Source of the DNA: Bacteroidales bacterium UBA6346
GTDB lineage: Bacteria; Bacteroidota; Bacteroidia; Bacteroidales; UBA932
Assembly: GCA_002438905.1 (NCBI GenBank)
Contig: DJSA01000116.1
Coordinates: 1 to 41,312 of the forward strand
Direction of reading: 5' to 3'
Length of the DNA stretch: 41,312 nt
A program made the position numbers and the translations under genes. This document shows positions 7,641 through 15,308 of the stretch, piece after piece. Positions within the stretch are counted from its first letter, which is position 1. Each line of letters begins with the position of its first letter. The notes under the pieces are model-generated. The model saw nothing but the letters and a program-made list of their open reading frames with translations, searched no databases and was not told the DNA's origin.

Positions 7641-9494
7641 TTAAAACTTTCTGTCAAGCTCATCCACAGAAAGCACAGCCATGGTCTTGCGTCCCGACGA
7701 CGTGAATTCCGGATTAGAGCTTGACATCAAGGCATCGACAAGACGCCTAGCTTCATCCGCATTTCGTACCCCGTCATAGCCTGAAGCGCCGAGCACGGCA
7801 AGTTTACCTGCCATATCAGAGCGCGCCAATTCAGAAACCGCCGAATGGTTATCTTGGAGCAGAAGCAGCAAATCACCCACCATAGCCTCCACACGCCCGT
7901 CCTCTGATGAATATCCAGCAGGAATCGCATTGACGACCACAGAATCCGTTCCAAACGGAGCTATATCAAAACCGAAGCCCTTGAGAAGTTCCGAATTTGC
8001 CGCCAATATGGGAAGATTCTCCACTCCGACTCTAACCGACACCGGAAAAAGCAGCGTCTGCGGAAGACGATCTTCACCTTCCTCCCGAGTGCCGCGAATA
8101 AAACGATCATAGAGCACCCGTTCCATAGCACGGCGGGCGTTCACGATGAGCAGACCCGATTTCGAATTTGTGACTATATACTTGTCATGTATGGTTATAA
8201 AATTGTTCGTCAGACTGAAACGATCCTCGAAAAGTTTACCATAATCATCGCTCTTTTCAACATACATTGATGTCCCGTAGCCATTGCCTTCACTCTTCTG
8301 TGCGGGAGTCTCCGACATACCGAAGTCCGCAAATCCGGAGCCGCAGAAAGGATCCGGCTGATTCTGAAATCCATCGTTGTCGAACGGGTTATAGCGACTC
8401 TGCGGCATAGAGGGCTCTGAAACCGTCCGGTATTCGTCAAAATCTTTACCTACCGCAGGAAGTTCCGGTGCAGAGGCGAGATCGAAATCTATTGAAGACG
8501 TGCCGAAGGAATTCTTTCCGAGAGCCTCCCTTACACATGCATAGAGTGTCTGAAACACCAAGGAATCATCCTCGAACTTGATTTCCGCCTTCTGTGGATG
8601 TACGTTCACATCGACACTATGCGGATCGACTTCTATGTATATGAAATATGTCGGGGTCGTCCCTTCGGCAATCATCCCCTCGTATCCCTTCATCACGGCC
8701 TTGTGAAGATAGGGACTGCGGAAATATCTCCCGTTGACAAAGAAAAGTTGGTTACCCAACCCCTTGCGTGACTTGTCAGGACGACCGATGAATCCGGAAA
8801 CGCGCATTATTGAGGTCTCCGCGCTTATGTCGGTCAACTCCGAGGCTATGCCCGCTCCAACAATATCCTGAATTCTGAATTTCAGAGATTTGACTGGCTT
8901 CAGGACATACAATTCACGGTTGTTGTGAACAAGACTGAAACTGATGTCCGGACGGGTGTAAGCAACGTGCTGGAACTCAGCCACTATGTGCTTAAGTTCA
9001 ACGCTCTCTGACTTGAGAAACTTGCGTCGGGCTGGCACATTGTAGAAAAGGTTCCGTACGGAAAAGTTCGACCCCACCGAAGTAGCCGTCTCTACTGTGG
9101 AAAGGTGCCTGGAATCGGCAAAATCCACCTGGCAGCCTATCTCATCTGCGGCCCGGCGTGTCTTCAGCGTAACTTCGGCGACTGCGGCTATTGAAGCTAG
9201 AGCCTCGCCCCGGAATCCGAAGGTGCGGATGTCCATCAGATCCTCCGCAGTTGAAATCTTCGATGTCGCATGGCGCTCAAATGCGAGCACAGCTTGGTCA
9301 GGAGACATACCACAGCCATTGTCAATGACCTGAATTTGAGTGCGGCCAGCATCCTTGATGACTACACTGACTTGGGTCGCTCCAGCATCGACAGCGTTCT
9401 CCATAAGTTCCTTGACCACAGAAGCCGGTCTCTGCACGACTTCCCCAGCAGCTATCATGTTCGCTATGTTGCTCGGCAGTATTCTTATGTCCAT
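7641..9494 (-). CDS. mutL: DNA mismatch repair protein MutL
   Basis: A 617-aa MutL from the ATG at 9494 (MDIRILPSNIANMIAAGEVV). The GHKL ATPase motifs are intact: ELMENAVDAGA, DNGCGM and TFGFRGEAL. It couples MutS recognition to strand processing. The variable linker spans about residues 335-425, followed by the dimerization domain. The place where endonuclease-type MutL proteins carry DQHA-x2-E reads VNARRAME here (about residues 451-458), so the metal-binding Asp and His are missing; this copy is probably not a nuclease. The C-terminal end matches Bacteroidales MutL. Start is one base after the stop of the small membrane protein gene, indicating translational coupling. Confidence 0.95.
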   Translation of the reverse strand: MDIRILPSNIANMIAAGEVVQRPASVVKELMENAVDAGATQVSVVIKDAGRTQIQVIDNGCGMSPDQAVLAFERHATSKISTAEDLMDIRTFGFRGEALASIAAVAEVTLKTRRAADEIGCQVDFADSRHLSTVETATSVGSNFSVRNLFYNVPARRKFLKSESVELKHIVAEFQHVAYTRPDISFSLVHNNRELYVLKPVKSLKFRIQDIVGAGIASELTDISAETSIMRVSGFIGRPDKSRKGLGNQLFFVNGRYFRSPYLHKAVMKGYEGMIAEGTTPTYFIYIEVDPHSVDVNVHPQKAEIKFEDDSLVFQTLYACVREALGKNSFGTSSIDFDLASAPELPAVGKDFDEYRTVSEPSMPQSRYNPFDNDGFQNQPDPFCGSGFADFGMSETPAQKSEGNGYGTSMYVEKSDDYGKLFEDRFSLTNNFITIHDKYIVTNSKSGLLIVNARRAMERVLYDRFIRGTREEGEDRLPQTLLFPVSVRVGVENLPILAANSELLKGFGFDIAPFGTDSVVVNAIPAGYSSEDGRVEAMVGDLLLLLQDNHSAVSELARSDMAGKLAVLGASGYDGVRNADEARRLVDALMSSSNPEFTSSGRKTMAVLSVDELDRKF

Positions 9495-9495
9495 A

Positions 9496-9792
9496 CTACA
9501 CAAAGAGTAACGAATAGTACTTGGCAATCAGATAGATGACAACAAAGGCTAGAACGAGCGTCACCATTCCGATGATCCTCTGCACCCTGCTTGCGCCACG
9601 TGTCTTCGAATAGTGTCCGTTCCTCAGGCTTCCCCTTATATAAGACCCGGGAACATAAGACTTTTCACGGGATCCGTCAACCGCACCGAACTTTTCCTTC
9701 AGCGACTCCTTCTCTTCGTCGTAATAACGAGGTCTGTAGTTAAACACACGATGCTCCTGCGTCCCGAAGAATCCAAAATTGAATATTCCCAT
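9496..9792 (-). CDS. Small C-terminally anchored membrane protein upstream of mutL
   Basis: A 98-aa protein from the ATG at 9792 (MGIFNFGFFG). The first 70 residues are polar and basic with an RPRYYDEEKE segment; a single transmembrane helix (about residues 75-95) ends the protein. Such 90-100 aa proteins ahead of mutL are recurrent in Bacteroidales, but no function is established. It leads the run toward mutL, rhomboid and downstream genes and is preceded by a promoter box at 9854-9861. Being first in an operon with mutL does not by itself imply a repair role. Confidence 0.75.
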   Translation of the reverse strand: MGIFNFGFFGTQEHRVFNYRPRYYDEEKESLKEKFGAVDGSREKSYVPGSYIRGSLRNGHYSKTRGASRVQRIIGMVTLVLAFVVIYLIAKYYSLLFV

Positions 9793-9853
9793 AACTAACG
9801 TCACTTAATAAATGTGCCCCAAGCCCCGGCATTTACGGCAAAGGCACATTTCG

Positions 9854-9861
9854 CAAATTTA
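9854..9861 (-). promoter_or_regulatory. Predicted -7 box for the mutL operon
   Basis: TAAATTTG on the minus strand matches TAnnTTTG exactly. About 20 bp upstream lies only a weak -33 (TTCG at 9882-9885). It would give a leader of about 55 nt before the ATG at 9792 and sits in the divergent region shared with ispF. Confidence 0.5.
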
Positions 9862-9941
9862 CGCATTTTTCATTATATTCGCGAACTCAAAGGGAGTTAT
9901 CTTTCTTTACCCGAAATATTAAAAATTAACATTCAGAAAAC

Positions 9942-10424
9942 ATGGAAGATATAAGGATAGGACAAGGATATGATGTGCATGCGCTTGCAGAAGGACTTCC
10001 AATGTGGCTTGGCGGGGTAAGAATAGAGAATCACGCAGGATTTGTGGCCCATTCCGATGGGGATGTAGCAATACACGCGCTCTGCGATGCCATGCTTGGA
10101 GCCCTCGCGCTCGGAGACATCGGAAAGCATTTTCCGGACAATTCCGATGAATTCAAGGCTATTGACAGCAAGACCCTACTTGCCCGCGTGAACGAACTCG
10201 TAAAGGCACAGGGCTACAAGACAGGAAATGCTGACATTACAATTGCTCTGCAGACTCCGAAACTCTCGGGCTACATTCCACTGATGCGGAAGACGCTCGC
10301 TGGAATCCTAGAATGCCCCGTTGAGCGCATTTCCGTTAAGGCCACCACTACCGAAAGGCTAGGTTTCGTAGGGCGCATGGAGGGGTGTGAGGTCTGGGCG
10401 GTTGTCCTACTGCAAGGCAAATAA
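9942..10424 (+). CDS. ispF: 2-C-methyl-D-erythritol 2,4-cyclodiphosphate synthase
   Basis: A 160-aa enzyme of the MEP isoprenoid pathway that cyclizes CDP-ME 2-phosphate with release of CMP. Zinc ligands Asp11 and His13 (GYDVH) and His45 are present, as are the AHSDGD segment (36-41) and the signature TTTERLGFVGR toward the C-terminus. Normal length, so complete. The gene is divergent from the mutL run and stands alone; a weak promoter-like TATATTCG lies at 9874-9881. It is followed immediately by the terminator of the tRNA unit, which may also slow transcription leaving ispF. Confidence 0.97.
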   Translation: MEDIRIGQGYDVHALAEGLPMWLGGVRIENHAGFVAHSDGDVAIHALCDAMLGALALGDIGKHFPDNSDEFKAIDSKTLLARVNELVKAQGYKTGNADITIALQTPKLSGYIPLMRKTLAGILECPVERISVKATTTERLGFVGRMEGCEVWAVVLLQGK

Positions 10425-10451
10425 AAAAAACGCCCCGATTTTCCGGAGCGT
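10422..10451 (-). terminator. Intrinsic terminator of the tRNA-Gln/tRNA-Met unit
   Basis: Reading the minus strand, an 8-bp GC-rich stem (10444-10451 with 10430-10437, one G-U pair) is followed by eight T and ATTT. On the plus strand the stem has one C-A mismatch and lacks a T tract, so it serves mainly the tRNAs. It overlaps the last bases of ispF. Confidence 0.85.
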
Positions 10452-10462
10452 CATTGCCTTTG

Positions 10463-10536
10463 TAGCGGGACCCAGGATTGAACTGGGGACCTCATGATTA
10501 TGAATCATGCGCTCTAACCAGCTGAGCTATCCCGCC
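10463..10536 (-). tRNA. tRNA-Met (anticodon CAT)
   Basis: A 74-nt cloverleaf. The acceptor stem GGCGGGA pairs with TCCCGCT (G1-U at the end); the D-arm is AGCTCAGCTGGTTAGAGC; the anticodon arm is CATGA-TTCATAA-TCATG with anticodon CAT; the T-arm reads CCCAG-TTCAATC-CTGGG. The 3' CCA is not encoded. It lacks the three G-C pairs of an initiator anticodon stem, so it is an elongator tRNA. A tRNA-Ile with lysidine-modified CAT is the alternative that identity elements would have to exclude. Confidence 0.9.
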
Positions 10537-10569
10537 ATCATTGTTGTCTTGCCCGCGAAAGGCACCTTG

Positions 10570-10640
10570 TTGAGATAGAAGGATTCGAACCCTCACTGAC
10601 AGAGCCAGAATCTGTAGTGCTACCATTACACCATATCTCA
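10570..10640 (-). tRNA. tRNA-Gln (anticodon CTG)
   Basis: A 71-nt cloverleaf. The acceptor TGAGATA pairs fully with TATCTCA; the anticodon arm ACAGA-TTCTGGC-TCTGT carries anticodon CTG; the T-loop is GTTCGAATC. CCA is not encoded. It is transcribed ahead of tRNA-Met with a 33-nt spacer and shares its promoter and terminator. Confidence 0.93.
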
Positions 10641-10664
10641 ATATCTGCCCCAAATTTGGGATTG

Positions 10665-10695
10665 CAAAGGTACAAAGGATTTGTTAATATGCAAT
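10665..10695 (-). promoter_or_regulatory. Promoter of the tRNA unit
   Basis: A perfect -7 box TACCTTTG (10665-10672 on the minus strand) is preceded after 19 bp by ATTG (10692-10695). The predicted start is about 15-20 nt upstream of the mature tRNA-Gln, with a small palindrome CCCAAATTTGGG (10649-10660) in the short leader. Confidence 0.7.
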
Positions 10696-10754
10696 AGAAA
10701 AATTCACTTTTTTGCAGCAAATTCAAGGCAGCATTTTATGAACTGCGGCCGAGA

Positions 10755-11873
10755 CTACTTTTTCAGAACCTCGACAGTCAGAGGATTGTTCACGGCATAA
10801 GCCTGCTCTTTCACATACTCATCCCACGCATCAAGGCTTTCGACGCCACCCTTGTTCCAGCCTGACGCCGTCCAGTAGTCCACCGTCTCGCCGCATTTCA
10901 CACGGAACTTAAGCACCGCATGGCCATCGAGCTCACAGGCTTCGGCACTGAAGCGGTCGGAGAGGACGAGGCCGACGCTGATGAGGTCGTCGTTCACGAG
11001 TTCCCTTGAGTCGGACGCGAGTTCCGTAAAGGAAATGTAGTCATTGCCATAGACTATTGAGACAACATCGTGGAGAACCGCGCCTACGACAACGTCGAGC
11101 GAGTCTTTCCCGACAGCGTTGAAGGATGCCGTCCAATGCACCAAGCGCGTGTTGGCATCAAGCGAGAGACTGCGCTTCACAGTCACGGCCGAGCCGTCGA
11201 TGTCAAACTCGGGCCAGGTGAACTCGGCCGCTGTACGGAGAGGACCGTTGCAGAGACGCCGGTGTGTCGCGTAGTTGTCCCCGGCGAAAATCCGTCCATC
11301 CGCGAGCGGGGCACATGAGCCGCCGCCAAGAGTCTTTCCTACCATGTAGCAGTCCATCCCTTCGCCGTGGTTGCGGTGGAAGTCCCTGCCGGCAAGCCAT
11401 TTGTCAAACACGAGTGCGGGGGTGTTCTTTATGAATATGTCCGGGCCGAACGTACGCGGTCCTTCAAGCGCGGGGCCATAGATACGGCCGAGGACAAGGT
11501 TATTCTCATATTCGTAATCATCCTTTCTTTCAGGAACATAGCGACTATTCACGAGAGTGTCGTAAGCCTCGCGCACACCCTTCGAGACAGAAAACTCCTC
11601 GCTTGCCCCTGCCTTCACGTCCGCCTGAAAGATAAGCGAAAGCTTTCCGTCGGCATCGGTTATGACCTGTGACGGGATCTGCTCCCCGCCCACCGGCCTC
11701 ACCACGGCATTCTCGGCGGAGAGTCCGCGAATCCCAAGTTCTCCCAGTGGCACGGAGACCGTTTCCGCATGCCTGTCAACCAATGTTTCATTGGCCACAG
11801 AAACAGTTCTGTCCTGCACTCCGCAAGCGCAGAGAAGGCAGGACAGAACCGGAATTACTGAAAAACGTTTCAT
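10755..11873 (-). CDS. DUF4861-family lipoprotein of the uronate cluster
   Basis: A 372-aa exported protein with a lipoprotein signal (lipobox LCAC, Cys17). The body resembles DUF4861 proteins, which in Bacteroidota recur in pectin and other uronic-acid utilization loci; no biochemical activity is established for the family that I can name. It is rich in beta-strand-like sequence and has no obvious catalytic motif. It is the last gene of the cluster (8 bp after kduD) and would sit in the periplasm or on the outer membrane, alongside the predicted exported KduI. Possible roles are binding or processing of uronate products. Family assignment is from recognition only. Confidence 0.75.
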   Translation of the reverse strand: MKRFSVIPVLSCLLCACGVQDRTVSVANETLVDRHAETVSVPLGELGIRGLSAENAVVRPVGGEQIPSQVITDADGKLSLIFQADVKAGASEEFSVSKGVREAYDTLVNSRYVPERKDDYEYENNLVLGRIYGPALEGPRTFGPDIFIKNTPALVFDKWLAGRDFHRNHGEGMDCYMVGKTLGGGSCAPLADGRIFAGDNYATHRRLCNGPLRTAAEFTWPEFDIDGSAVTVKRSLSLDANTRLVHWTASFNAVGKDSLDVVVGAVLHDVVSIVYGNDYISFTELASDSRELVNDDLISVGLVLSDRFSAEACELDGHAVLKFRVKCGETVDYWTASGWNKGGVESLDAWDEYVKEQAYAVNNPLTVEVLKK

Positions 11874-11881
11874 TCGGGAAA

Positions 11882-12676
11882 CTATTTAGGCTGCTTTCCG
11901 ATGTAGGCGAGGATGCCACCATCAACATAGAGGACATGTCCGTTCACGAAGTCGGAAGCCGAAGAAGCGAGGAAAACCGCAGGTCCCTTGAGGTCGTCGG
12001 TCGTACCCCAGCGCGCGGCCGGAGTCTTCGCGACGATGAACGCGTCGAACGGATGCCTTGAACCATCTGGCTGACGCTCGCGCAGAGGCGCGGTCTGAGG
12101 GGTTGCGATGTAGCCCGGCCCTATGCCATTGCACTGGATGTTATACTCGCCGTACTCGGAAGCGATGTTACGGGTGAGCATCTTGAGTCCGCCCTTGGCA
12201 GCAGCATATGCAGAAACGGTCTCACGTCCGAGCTCGGACATCATTGAGCAGATGTTGATGATCTTTCCGCCGCCCTGCTTAATCATGGACGGAATGACAG
12301 CCTTTGACACAATGAACGGAGCATTGAGGTCAACGTCGATTACCTGACGGAACTCCTCAACCTTCATCTCGCACATCGGTATGCGCTTGATTATGCCGGC
12401 GTTGTTCACGAGTATGTTGATCGGGCCGAGGTCGTTTTCGACTTTCTTAACGAGTTCCTGAACCTGCTCCTCCTTGGTGACGTCGCAGACATAGCCCTTG
12501 GCATCGATGCCGAGTTCCTTGTATGACGCGATTCCCTTGTCGACAAGCTCCTGCTTGATGTCGTTGAAAGCAATCTTTGCCCCGGCCTCAGCGAATGCGG
12601 TTGCAATCGCGAATCCGATTCCGTAAGATGCGCCTGTTACGAGCGCAACCTTTCCTTCGAGTGAAAAACTTACCAT
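11882..12676 (-). CDS. kduD: 2-dehydro-3-deoxy-D-gluconate 5-dehydrogenase (SDR family)
   Basis: A 264-aa short-chain dehydrogenase that interconverts 3-deoxy-D-glycero-2,5-hexodiulosonate and 2-keto-3-deoxygluconate with NAD(H). The cofactor motif TGASYGIG is at residues 14-21, NNAG at 91-94, catalytic Ser144, and YxxxK at Tyr157/Lys161. There is no signal peptide, so it is cytoplasmic. Gluconate 5-dehydrogenase is the usual alternative name for this subfamily; location directly after kduI favours KduD. Gap to kduI is 57 bp. Confidence 0.9.
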   Translation of the reverse strand: MVSFSLEGKVALVTGASYGIGFAIATAFAEAGAKIAFNDIKQELVDKGIASYKELGIDAKGYVCDVTKEEQVQELVKKVENDLGPINILVNNAGIIKRIPMCEMKVEEFRQVIDVDLNAPFIVSKAVIPSMIKQGGGKIINICSMMSELGRETVSAYAAAKGGLKMLTRNIASEYGEYNIQCNGIGPGYIATPQTAPLRERQPDGSRHPFDAFIVAKTPAARWGTTDDLKGPAVFLASSASDFVNGHVLYVDGGILAYIGKQPK

Positions 12677-12733
12677 AATATACTATGTTTTAAGAGTTTA
12701 TTATCATATAAGAAACCTTCAAAAAAGAATAAC

Positions 12734-13678
12734 CTACCTCATTTCGAGATAAGGAATCTCGTCCTTGTCAGCATAATTGAGATTCTCGCCGCCCATGCCC
12801 CAGATGAAAGTGTAGTTGCGGGTGCCGGCAGCAGCGTGGATTGACCACTCTGGAGAGGTCACAGCCTGTTCGTTGTGAAGCCAGATGATCCTTTCCTCCT
12901 TAGGCTCGCCCATCAGATGACAGATTGCGTTGCCCTCGGCGACATTGAAGTAGAAATAGGCTTCCATACGGCGCGTGTGGGTGTGGGCCGGCATAGTGTT
13001 CCATACAGAACCGGGGTTAAGTTCAGTGAGCCCCATCTGAAGCTGGTTTGTCCCGCCACCCTTGATGCGGCTCAGAACCGGCCAGACGATAAGTTGGTTG
13101 ACAACCCTGTCGTTGGAATCCTCCATCCTTCCGTAATGGTCCGAAATCGCGAAGGCATATTTTTTCGGGTCGGCCTTCTTATCCGTAGTAATAAGCTGAG
13201 TGACATACTCTTTGTAAGCGGGAGCAGAGTTAATGTAAAACTTCGCCGGCTTCTGTGGATCCACGCTTCTGAAGGTCACTTCCTTCTTGCCGCAGCCCAC
13301 ATAGAGAGCCTCCTTGTACTTGAGGGGGTATTCCTTTCCGTCAACCGTAACGATGCCGTCACCCGCGATGTTGATGACACCGAGTTCCCTGCGGTCGAGG
13401 AAATGTTCCGCCTTGAGTTCGTCGAATGTTTCGAGGACGAGAGTCTTGCTCACCGGCATCACGCCTCCGTAAATCAGACGGTCGTAGAGCGTGTAGGTGA
13501 GGTTGATTTCGTCCGGAGCCATCACCTTTTCCATGACGAACGCGCTGCGAAGACGCTGTGTGTCATAGTGTTTCACGTCATCCGGGTGGCAGGCTGTCTG
13601 AACCTTGTAATTCACCTGCCCGAAGGCCGTAAGAGCCGAAAGCGACATGAGAGCCGCAATTATAATCCTCTTTTTCAT
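12734..13678 (-). CDS. kduI: 5-keto-4-deoxyuronate isomerase with an export signal
   Basis: A 314-aa bicupin that isomerizes 5-keto-4-deoxyuronate (the product released by unsaturated-uronate processing) to 3-deoxy-D-glycero-2,5-hexodiulosonate. Zinc ligands are all present: His232 and His234 in MPAHTHTRRME, Glu239, and His281 in WSIH. They sit exactly 36 residues later than in the 278-aa E. coli enzyme. The excess is at the N-terminus: a textbook Sec signal peptide (basic MKKR, hydrophobic 5-18, predicted cleavage after AFG, mature start Gln21). KduI is normally cytoplasmic, so this copy is predicted to act in the periplasm. No Cys follows the cleavage site, so it is not a lipoprotein. It lies 36 bp after the permease gene. 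Confidence 0.92.
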   Translation of the reverse strand: MKKRIIIAALMSLSALTAFGQVNYKVQTACHPDDVKHYDTQRLRSAFVMEKVMAPDEINLTYTLYDRLIYGGVMPVSKTLVLETFDELKAEHFLDRRELGVINIAGDGIVTVDGKEYPLKYKEALYVGCGKKEVTFRSVDPQKPAKFYINSAPAYKEYVTQLITTDKKADPKKYAFAISDHYGRMEDSNDRVVNQLIVWPVLSRIKGGGTNQLQMGLTELNPGSVWNTMPAHTHTRRMEAYFYFNVAEGNAICHLMGEPKEERIIWLHNEQAVTSPEWSIHAAAGTRNYTFIWGMGGENLNYADKDEIPYLEMR

Positions 13679-13714
13679 ATTCCAATGTTTTTTACAATCC
13701 TTGCAAATATAATC

Positions 13715-15124
13715 CTATTTGTTGTCCTCCGCAACTGAGGACGTTGTTTTCTGCATCTTCACAATCTTCATCCGATTCCACACCATCAGCGCCGCCGTTG
13801 AAATGACGAGAACCGCTATGCCAATCCACTTGCAGCTGTGCGTGAGGTGGAAAATCACCCATGCGAGAGGGCTGGAGGCGAAGTCAAGCGAACCGCCCTG
13901 GAATCCTTCCGGAATGGCCACCGCAGCATCGCCGGTCTGCGCGTACACATCCTGCGCGGCGAGCGTGAAGTACGGCGCGAGGTCAGTCACAAAATAGAGG
14001 CCGAGCAGCACCAGCACGAGGCCTATTATGAAAGTCTTCACGACATTGCCCTTGGTAATCGGGAGTATCATCGGGAAGATGTAGAACATTCCGGCAAGCG
14101 AGGCGAGCGGAAGGAATTCGTTCCCAGGCATCACGACCGCAAGCACGAGAGTCACCGGAATGAGAAGCAGGGACACGACGAGAGTTGTAGGATGGCCGAT
14201 CACAAGTGCCGGGCTCATTCCGATGTTCACTCCGGCGGCACCCTTGAACTTACGGGCAATCAGGCTCTTGGTCGCCTCTGAGATAGGCTTGAGCCCCTCG
14301 ATAAAGAGCGAGGTAATGCGTGGGATAAGCTCCATCACCGCCCCAATCTTGATTCCGAGCCCAAGGATGTAAGGAATCCTGTCCACGATCTCTCCCCAGC
14401 CACGGCAGGAAAGGCAGCCGATGATGATTCCGATGATGACTCCGAGGAAAAGCGGCTCGCCGAATAGACCGAACTTCTTCTTCATCCCGTCCGCGTCGAT
14501 GTTCACCTTGTCGAACCCGGGAATCTTGTCAAGCCCCGCGTTGAGCGCCTCGGCGAAAGGCACGAAGCCCTGGCAGAACGGCTGCGGGATGGATATTCCC
14601 TCCATGCCATCGTAAAATCCCTGGAACTTGGAAGCCGTGCGGTCGGCAAGGACGAGGGTTATGATGTAACATACTATTGCCGCGAAAAATCCCCATAGAA
14701 GGCTATCCATTGCGAAATAGACCATGGCGCCGATGAAGGCGAAATGCCAATAGTTCCAAAGATCGATGTTGACCGTCCGCGTAGTCTTAGTGAGGAGCAT
14801 CAAAAGATTAACTCCGAGGCATACTGGGATGATGAGCGCACCGACCGCCGTGTTGTAGGCCACCGAAGCCGCCGCTGGCCATCCCATGTCAAACACCTTG
14901 AGCTGGAGCCCGTATATTTCGACGACTTTCGAGAGCGCTGGGCCGAGAGCGCTGGTGAGAAGCCCCGTCACGACAGACAGCCCCACGAAGCCGACACCCA
15001 CGAGCAGACCGCTCTTGAGAGCCTTTCCCGGCTTGATTCCGATACAGACCCCGAGGATCGTGAAGATTATCGGCATCATCACGGCCGCACCGAGACCGAT
15101 GATGTAGCTGAAGACTTTTTCCAT
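13715..15124 (-). CDS. GatC-type EIIC permease without other PTS components
   Basis: A 469-aa polytopic protein, 10-12 hydrophobic segments, matching the EIIC component of galactitol-type (GAT) PTS transporters. Recognisable stretches include YNTAVGALIIPVCLGVNLL, the IDLWNYWHFAFIG region and GHPTTLVVSLLLIPVTL. It has no EIIA or EIIB domain, and no HPr, EI, EIIA or EIIB gene occurs in the window. Bacteroidota generally lack a sugar PTS, so the protein probably works as a secondary carrier or facilitator. As first gene of a cluster with kduI and kduD, its likely cargo is a keto-deoxyuronate. A conventional sugar-phosphorylating role is not supported by the neighbourhood. Confidence 0.85.
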   Translation of the reverse strand: MEKVFSYIIGLGAAVMMPIIFTILGVCIGIKPGKALKSGLLVGVGFVGLSVVTGLLTSALGPALSKVVEIYGLQLKVFDMGWPAAASVAYNTAVGALIIPVCLGVNLLMLLTKTTRTVNIDLWNYWHFAFIGAMVYFAMDSLLWGFFAAIVCYIITLVLADRTASKFQGFYDGMEGISIPQPFCQGFVPFAEALNAGLDKIPGFDKVNIDADGMKKKFGLFGEPLFLGVIIGIIIGCLSCRGWGEIVDRIPYILGLGIKIGAVMELIPRITSLFIEGLKPISEATKSLIARKFKGAAGVNIGMSPALVIGHPTTLVVSLLLIPVTLVLAVVMPGNEFLPLASLAGMFYIFPMILPITKGNVVKTFIIGLVLVLLGLYFVTDLAPYFTLAAQDVYAQTGDAAVAIPEGFQGGSLDFASSPLAWVIFHLTHSCKWIGIAVLVISTAALMVWNRMKIVKMQKTTSSVAEDNK

Positions 15125-15191
15125 AAAAATGTGTCAGTAAACGTTAGTTTTCAAAATATTCTGCAATATTACAAAATAAAAATCGAAAATC

Positions 15192-15207
15192 CCGTGTGCG
15201 CACACGG
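15192..15207. promoter_or_regulatory. 16-bp perfect palindrome upstream of the kdu cluster (candidate operator)
   Basis: CCGTGTGCGCACACGG is a perfect dyad, 68 bp upstream of the permease ATG and downstream of the hdeD terminator, in otherwise AT-rich DNA. Degenerate -7-like boxes (TAATATTG, TATTTTGA) follow it toward the gene. The position fits an operator for a dimeric repressor or activator; no regulator gene is in the cluster. Confidence 0.6.
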
Positions 15208-15239
15208 AAAAATGAAACAATGATGCATGATCTATTCCG

Positions 15240-15288
15240 GCAAAAAACAATAAGCCTCGGGAAAGAGGCGCTGCCCGTTCCCGAGACT
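15240..15288 (-). terminator. Terminator of the HdeD-like gene
   Basis: On the minus strand the stem CTCGGGAA/TTCCCGAG (15279-15286 with 15256-15263) closes a loop of about 15 nt and is followed by TTATTGTTTTTTG. It is 20 bp after the stop of the gene at 15309 and isolates it from the kdu cluster. Confidence 0.8.
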
Positions 15289-15308
15289 CCGTAAGCGTAC
15301 GATTCTTT

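Noticed and set aside
10538..10726. 62-aa minus-strand frame through the tRNA-Gln gene
   Set aside because: It overlaps a well-folded tRNA and its promoter.
12875..13738. 287-aa plus-strand frame over kduI
   Set aside because: Antisense shadow of kduI, which has all its catalytic residues on the minus strand.
13715..15124. Permease as a complete PTS transporter
   Set aside because: The protein consists of EIIC only and no other PTS gene is visible in the window.
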